This document shows, one piece after another, positions 57,763-64,000 of a stretch of 64,000 bases of DNA. Position numbers and translations under genes: made by a program. Below the pieces are notes generated by a model. The model was not told where the DNA came from. It saw only the letters and a list, made by a program, of their open reading frames with translations, and made no database searches. The number at the start of each line of letters is the position of its first letter. Position 1 is the stretch's first letter. Origin of the DNA: Nereocystis luetkeana (Eukaryota; Sar; Phaeophyceae; Laminariales; Laminariaceae); the NCBI GenBank assembly GCA_031213475.1, contig JARUPZ010000004.1, positions 7,666,729-7,730,728 of the forward strand, written 5' to 3'.

Positions 57763-58419
57763 CTCTGGTGCAGTCTGAACCGCATCCCAACCAAGGTCCA
57801 AGCACCGACAGCCCAAGATGTCAGGAGGCATGTCAAGCCGCGCAAAACGTGCGCTGTCAAGGGTGTAGGGCCGAGTGTTCCATACTAAACCCTAGTGGTT
57901 TGGTGTCAGTCCAGGCATGTATGTCACGGCAAAGTTGATGTCTGTCAAGGGGTGAAAGTGCTGTCTCCTGACATCGTTGCCGACAGCGGCGAGCGGAGAC
58001 AAGACGGACCATCACCGAGATAATGTTATTATGTGTATTTGCATCATGTAGCAATGGCAGCTTTTAAAGCTGTGCCTGGTGCTTGGTGCTCCTGCTGTTG
58101 TTGTCTGCTGCATATACAGCAGTTTTCAGACGATTTCAGTACGTATTTCCTTCACCTTGATGTACCCGGTGTCTGGTTATTTATGCCGTTGTTGATCTGC
58201 TGCATCGTACTATAAACACTGGTCAGACAATATGAACATGTACTGCATCTTGAAGAAACGATCAGGCGATGGTTATGACCACCTTGATCACTCCGCTCCT
58301 CCTTCCTGTCTCCGCTTCTCTTGTCCACGTGTCTTTCGTTTCCACGTTTTGGTCACCAACGACGCCAGTTCGATTTTTTTCCCGTCCAATTCATGCTCCT
58401 CGTCCATCTTTCTTATGTT
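57763..58419. other. No gene recognised
   Basis: Short frames without motifs on both strands; no repeats noticed. Confidence 0.4.
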
Positions 58420-58560
58420 CCCTCATTAGCCGCAACTCAGATCCGGGGTCACATATTCTAGTAGACTCTTCCCCCCCCCCCCACTGCGGTAAACGCCTTG
58501 TATTTTTATCGCGAGGAGGGTTCAGCACCTTCTTCCCTCGTCGACTCGCGTCGAATCGAT
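58420..58560 (-). mobile_element. SINE-1 fragment
   Basis: CGCAACTCAGATCCGGGGTCA, TATTTTTATCGCGAGGAGGG and CTCGTCGACTCGCGTCGAAT follow the family order. It lies in the same orientation as the full copy 0.7 kb away. Confidence 0.7.
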
Positions 58561-58664
58561 ATAAGGGTTTATTACAAGAGTACGTTGGTGCACCCTGCAT
58601 CTCATCACGATGACACGGCCGCGACAACCATCATTCCAACAAGCGACAACGGCAAACGGCAACA

Positions 58665-58800
58665 GCGAAAAGAACCGCAGCGGCGGCAGCACCAGCAGCA
58701 GCGACAACAGCAGCAGCAGAAAGAACCGCAGCGGCAGCCACAGCAGCAGCGACAACAGCAACAGCAGAGCAGCAAAAGAGAGCAATGCCTACAGCAGCGG
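58665..58800 (+). repeat. CAG/CAACAG-rich tract
   Basis: Imperfect CAG, CGG and CAA triplets. The plus frame 58498-58980 through it is Gln/Arg-rich with no other support, so it is listed as repeat only. Confidence 0.75.
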
Positions 58801-59715
58801 TACATTTCTCCTTCCTCCTGCCCTCCCGTCCGGTTGAAACCCATTTCTAGTAGTTTTAATGTACTGCAGTTTAATTCCACCACTTCATCAAAAACGCCAC
58901 ATCAAAAAGAAAGCCGCCGATACAGCAGTCTCCCATCCCTCGCCCTCCCCCTCCTCATCCAAACCCCGCTTCTTGCGTAACTGAAGCATCTGTTTCTTCT
59001 TACTGCTACTGTTACTACTGCTACCACAAACTATGTACTGTTTGTGTGCAGCGGGAAAAAATATCCCAAAAAATAGGGTGAAACAAAACGTAAGAAGAAG
59101 CAAATCATAAAACAAAACGTACGTAAGAAGCAAATCATAAAAACAAACCGTAAGAAGCATATCATAAAACAAAACATTGAAGAAAAAGTACCTGTTGCCA
59201 GGTATAGGATGGTGGCATGTATCGTGGGAGAAAAACTTGAAGAAAACCAAACAAGCACAGCAGCACGTTTCCTTCCTTCTTCCTTTCCTCCACTCCTTTT
59301 TCCTTCCAACTATTGTCTTCCTCTCGATCTACTACACCTGGTGTATAGTACCCCCCCCCCTCTCTGCGCCTTCTCCAAGGTACATATGAGACGATCCTGC
59401 TGCAGTCGAGGGTCTCACGTTACGACGATCTGGCACTTCGCGAGATAATCTCGTCAAGGAATGTCAGTGTGTCCGCAAATACAATGGACGTCTGGGCATG
59501 AACATGAGTACCCAAACGGTCAATATAGTAGAGAGGACAGAGTGGCACTTGATACAAGATAAATATATATCGCGACGCACAGATTTCTCGGTTCGTACGC
59601 CACGTGTGTGCTGCGAACGACTACTCTTTTCAATATTTATATCGGTCTTCCTCTTCTGCTGCTGCCGGTGCTTCAATGGTCCGCGGCCGGAGAGCCAATC
59701 AAGAAAAAAATACCG

Positions 59716-59890
59716 AATCGATCAAATCGAACCGAATCGAACCGAATCGAACCGAATCGAACCGAACCGAACCGATTCGATCCGAACCGAACCGAATTCA
59801 TCGAACTGAATAAATCGACCAAGTCCATCAAATTAAACCGAATCAAATCGACGGAATCCATCGAATCGAATCGACGCAATCGACCGAATT
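59716..59890 (+). repeat. (AATCGAACCG)n array
   Basis: Pentamer-based repeat, AATCG and AACCG alternating, decaying toward 59890. Short SNRIEPNRTE-like frames are artefacts. Confidence 0.88.
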
Positions 59891-60349
59891 AAGGGGAGGT
59901 AAGGTCCAGCTCATTTTCCGAATCATCCGCATCCTGCTGACGATGATAGAAAAAACGGTAGACAGACAGACAGACAGGCAGGCACACGGACAAACGAGGA
60001 CAAAGGAGAATGGGGGAGGGGAGGGCGGGAGCAGGAGGGGGGGTGACGTAGAGGGGGGGCAGAGGAGCTCGGCGGCCATAAGCGCAGACATTTTAAGGGA
60101 AAACACGCAACAGGCACTGGGTATACGACATATACATGGAAACTAACTCAACCGAGCAACGAGACCCCGACCAGCCCCCGGCAACAGCGGCAGCTGTAGC
60201 AGTAGCAGCGGCATAAGAACACTTGAAACAGTCGTACTTTGTGGTATACCAGGTATACAAAATCAAACAAACGAAACACCGCTCCGGCCCTCGCCAAAAA
60301 ACCAAGAACACTACACACAAATACGTAGTTTACACACCACCTAGCTCAC

Positions 60350-60904
60350 CCGGCCCGCCCCCGCCCCCGCCCCCCCATCCGCCTCATCCTCCTCCGACGA
60401 CGCCCCAGTCATCATACCCAGCATCGACTCCGCCCCCTCCCGGACCAGCCACCTCCGTGACGCCCTCGCCGCGGCAGGCCCCATCCGAGCGTGGGAGTCG
60501 TACCCCATGCTGTCCTCCGAGTCCGACCCAAAGCCGATCTCCCTCATCAGCGACGCCATGCTCTCGCTCGACTCCGTGTCCGAGTCTTCGTCGCCCATCC
60601 TCAAAGCCTCGACAGCCTCAACGAGAGTACCCCCAACGCCGGCCCAAGCTCCGCCCCTACCGCCCTCCCTCGTGGCGGCGACCACGGCGGCCCAAGCTTC
60701 GCTCCCACTCATACCCTCCCTCCAGCCCCTGTCTGCGCTAGCGCTAGCGCTACTGCTAGCGCCTCGGCCGATTGCTCGGGAGACCGCTGCTGCTGCTTCT
60801 GCTGCTGCTGCAATTGATGCCGCCGCTGCTGATGGTGGTGGTGGTGGTGCTGCTGCTGCTCCCCTGTGCGAGGGCTCCTCGGCTCCAACCATTCCGAACA
60901 ATTT
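60350..60904 (-). CDS. Kinase gene exon or separate gene: acidic, Ala/Ser-rich
   Basis: 555 bp (185 codons), phase 0/0: acceptor CCCCTCCCCCCAG before 60904, donor CCGG|GTGAGC after 60350, both strong. Encodes an Ala-rich N-half (poly-Pro then AAAASIAAAAEAAAAVSRAI), then WAAVVAATREGG, and an acidic Ser-rich part (MGDEDSDTESSESMASLMRE, GFGSDSEDSMGYD) with possible CK2-type sites. No domain recognised. It may be an early exon of the large minus-strand kinase gene; that link is inferred from strand and phase only. Confidence 0.6.
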
Positions 60905-61551
60905 CTGGGGGGAGGGGTTCGGGGGCGGGGGGGCGGGGGAGGAGCAGGAGCAGGAGCAGGAGGAGAGAAAGAGGGAGAGAGGAAGAGAGGAAGAGAGGAA
61001 AACGAGAAGACGAAGAAGAAAGCATGTTGGTGTGATGAACAGAACAAAGGCACGCGCGCGTACACAGCAAAAACCACAGCAAGCGAAGAAGAGGACGAGT
61101 GGTCGGGCTCAGAGACACCGTAACCATCGAGTAGGGACCAGGAAGAGGAACCACCACAACAACAAAACAACCACTATAGTGATCAGAACCACATACCAGC
61201 ATCAGGCATGGTTGTATACACACGGGGAAATATGCGTGTTGAGGTAGATGAGAGGTGCCCCCTACAAATTTCTGAGGCTCCACATAATACGCGAAGAAAC
61301 CTTAAACCTCGCCCACGACTTGAGTTTGACGAAAACCAACAAGCGTGCCCGATGGGCCTGCCCTGTATAGGTTAATCACACGAACAATAGCGTTAAACAG
61401 TGGTCGTAGTGGTGCTCCAACGATATCGGGTGAAGAAGCAGGTTCAGTCAAAAACATTTATGGACAAAAAAGGGCTACCCATTTCGTGGCCTCGAAATAC
61501 ACACCCATCGTAGGTTCTGTTTAATACCCCACCACCCACCCATTCGCACTA

Positions 61552-61656
61552 TTACGGGGGACCATAGTTAATAGGACCAAATGTTGTTAGTAAAAATGGC
61601 TAAATATGTAGGTTTTTATGTATACCATAGGTCCTATTAACTATGGTCCCCCGTAA
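61552..61656. mobile_element. MITE-A copy, intact
   Basis: 105 bp, perfect ends, TA at 61550-61551 and 61657-61658. Confidence 0.93.
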
Positions 61657-61779
61657 TAGCACGGTGAGAACAACGAACGCTAAACTTGAACGACGACGGT
61701 CGTTGGCAGACAACAACGCCATCGACACCATCACCACCATCATTACACTATCCCCTGTCAACCAAACACCAACCAACAC

Positions 61780-61970
61780 CAATAAAAAAAAAAAAAACGC
61801 CGAAAACACAAAACACAAAAAAAAAAAAAAACTCACCACCAAAAAAGAAATAGGAAAAAAAACAGGGAAAAAAACGTCACCAAAAAAACGCCACCGAAAA
61901 AAAAGGGCCACAAAAAAAAAATCGTCACAAAAAAAAACAAAAGAAATACAGCACCAAGAACACGCCACCA
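61780..61970 (+). repeat. Poly-A-rich tract
   Basis: Many A7-A14 runs separated by CACC or CG. It reads as poly-Lys on plus, not a supported protein. Confidence 0.8.
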
Positions 61971-62035
61971 CATCGAATAAATACATAAATACTACCAAAA
62001 ACAAGATACACGAGGTGAGGAGGGGAAAGGCGCAC

Positions 62036-62152
62036 CTTGAGCTCTGGCAGGGCGAAGACGTTGACGAAAGAACCGCCGTCTTCCCCGGAGGAGGAAGCCT
62101 GACCCGCCGCAGATGCGGCATCAGGGCTCTCCAGGAACTGAGCGAAGCTTCC
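62036..62152 (-). CDS. Candidate N-terminal exon of the kinase gene
   Basis: 117 bp (39 codons), phase 0/0 if bounded by GCGCAACAG and CTCAAG|GTGCGC. Encodes GSFAQFLESPDAASAAGQAS, SSGEDGGSFVNVFALPELK. Splice sites are mediocre; the open frame extends 5' by another ~14 codons, so the start is uncertain. Confidence 0.4.
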
Positions 62153-62881
62153 CTGTTGCGCGGGACACCCCGGCCGCCCCCGTTCCAGTCCCACCCATGA
62201 ACAAAGGGAGCAAACGTAACAAGAAAGAAAAGAAAAGCAAAGAAAAGGGACAAGATTATCCCGCCGAAGAACAACGTAACATGTTGTGCACCTATTAATA
62301 CTATGCCCCGCCCACCCATGAAGAAAAAAACAGCACCTACCTACTGGAAGAGAAAAAAAAAAGCGCGTAAGATTATTCGTCGGGAGAACGACGAAAGCTG
62401 CTGTTCACTGTGCCCCGCCCATGAACAAAAGGAGCAAACGCCCCCCCCCCCCCAAAAAAAAACAAACATCAAGATTACCCCTTCCACGAACAACGTAATA
62501 CGGTGCTCACCATGACCGACGGAATTACGCATGGCTCTCTACCCACGTGAGGGCTGACTGCTGGATAGAGCGGCAGAGGGTGTGTTCGTTCTACGATAGA
62601 GGTAGCACATTTCCGCTTGAAAAATTTCGGGATGGCGGAGTTCCTCACCCTAAAATCGTCGGAATGCCAACCTTGTTTCGAAAAATGACGATTCTGTACA
62701 CTACAGTAGGGCCGTGGGATTATTCGTCAGGATGCAACTTGGTTCTTGCTGGAGTCAGTTTCGGGTGAGGCATGGAGCTCCTTAAGCGCGGAGCCTCAGA
62801 AACATTCGGGTGAACCTCTATCGTAGAACGCCTCAGTACGTGGTTGGAAGAACAATAGCAGCGCTCAATCACTCGTCACTA

Positions 62882-63096
62882 TAACGGGGAACCACAGTAA
62901 ATAGGACCTACGGTACACACCAAAACCTATCCATTTCCCTATTCTTACTAATACGGGGGACCATTGTTAATAGGACCAAATATTGTTAGTAGAAACGGTT
63001 AAATATATAGGTTTTTACGTATACAACAGGTCCTATTAACTAAGGTCCCCCGTAATAGCAATATTTGGTCCTATTTACTATGCCCCCTCCCCGGAA
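62882..63096. mobile_element. MITE-A interrupted by another MITE-A
   Basis: The outer copy starts TAACGGGGAACCACAGTAAA at 62882, is split at 62950/63056 and resumes GCAATATTTGGTCCTATTTAC to 63096. TA flanks the outer copy at 62880-62881 and 63097-63098. Confidence 0.93.
62951..63055. mobile_element. MITE-A, inner copy
   Basis: 105 bp inserted into the outer copy's middle, with TA at 62949-62950 and 63056-63057. Less diverged than the outer copy, so younger. Confidence 0.93.
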
Positions 63097-63315
63097 TAGC
63101 TTCACGTGGGTAGCTGCGCGAGCATAGCAGAGACGCACGGGCGGACGACGCGACACGGCCGGTTGTTGCCGATAATAGTCCTATTGATAGAGGCTGCGAC
63201 TATTAAGAGTGACGTGGTTTTCAATACTAACACAGGGGGCGGGGGAAACGACCCGAGAAGGACAGGAAAAAAAAAGCGCAAACAGCAAAAAAAAGGGGGT
63301 GTAAGCAAACTGACA

Positions 63316-63657
<342 letters not shown>

Positions 63658-64000
63658 GTTTGCAGCAGGGAAAAAAAAACACACCAACAGCAGCAGCAAC
63701 GTTCGCAACAGGCAAAAAAACAAAGGAGAAGTACTCGTACGTACGATAGGAGGAGGAAAAAGCGCGGCGTATTCCACCATACCTACTGCACTTGTCAGGA
63801 TATGTTCGTACGTATGTCGCATGCATAGACGACGGAACGCGGGAGGCAGCATCCCCTCCCCCCTCCCCCCTCCTGCCCTGTCCGGCCTCCCCACGATACA
63901 AGAACGCCCGACAACAGCAGTACCATACTCCCACCAAAAATATCGAAAACACTATAAGGTACAATAACAAGGCACAAACAAAAAGCAAAAACAGAGACAA

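Noticed and set aside
58498-58980. Gln-rich 160-codon protein
   Set aside because: Frame runs through a CAG/CAA repeat and begins inside a SINE-1 fragment; no domain or splice support.
60507-61247. 246-codon plus-strand ORF
   Set aside because: Opposite the 60904-60350 exon, which has both strong splice sites; the plus frame ends in simple Arg/Glu repeats.

Overview
Eukaryotic nuclear DNA, dominated by repeats and introns. GC-rich protein-coding islands sit in AT-richer, microsatellite-laden DNA. Genes are split into short exons with GT/AG borders, mostly phase 0, and there are no operons or Shine-Dalgarno sites. The style (kilobase introns full of mobile elements, Ala/Gly/Ser-rich proteins, a root-cap/VWD-like protein) suggests an algal stramenopile, probably a brown alga with a large genome. 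That is inference; no marker gene proves it.

Layout. 1-13.6 kb: repeats, including MITEs, two SINE-like families, a 600-bp (AGT)n array, a degenerate GAGAG-type satellite at 8.9-10.1 kb and the remains of a copia-type gag on the minus strand near 12.5 kb. 13.7-15.2 kb: an intact plus-strand ORF for a 511-residue protein with a VWD/root-cap-like module. 15.2-18.4 kb: mostly featureless.

18.46 to at least 34.2 kb, and probably to 62 kb: one very large minus-strand protein kinase gene. I could place the kinase domain exon by exon: Gly-rich loop and Lys at 34.0 kb, hinge region at 29.2 kb, catalytic loop at 27.2 kb, P+1 loop and helix F at 26.4 kb, late C-lobe at 24.0 and 22.7 kb. Splice phases match at every junction tested except one gap (33.9-29.3 kb), where an exon carrying helix C is missing. 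The last exon is 4.25 kb and encodes a low-complexity tail with tandem repeats of roughly 115-140 residues. Upstream coiled-coil exons (37.3, 39.9 and 50.0 kb, with weaker ones at 38.7, 41, 52.7, 56.0, 60.6 and 62.1 kb) share strand and mostly phase and probably form its N-terminal region.

The introns hold the window's mobile-element record: about 15 copies of a ~105-bp, almost wholly palindromic TA-flanked MITE (one nested in another, one tandem pair sharing a TA); a second ~97-bp MITE; LINE 3' ends with (AAC)n tails; two tRNA-derived SINE families; and a ~530-bp repeat often in tandem dimers. There are also minisatellites, a 42-base G tract and a 33-base C tract. The palindrome TACC(A/T)GGTA occurs about 40 times, far above chance, and is absent between about 10.6 and 26.7 kb.
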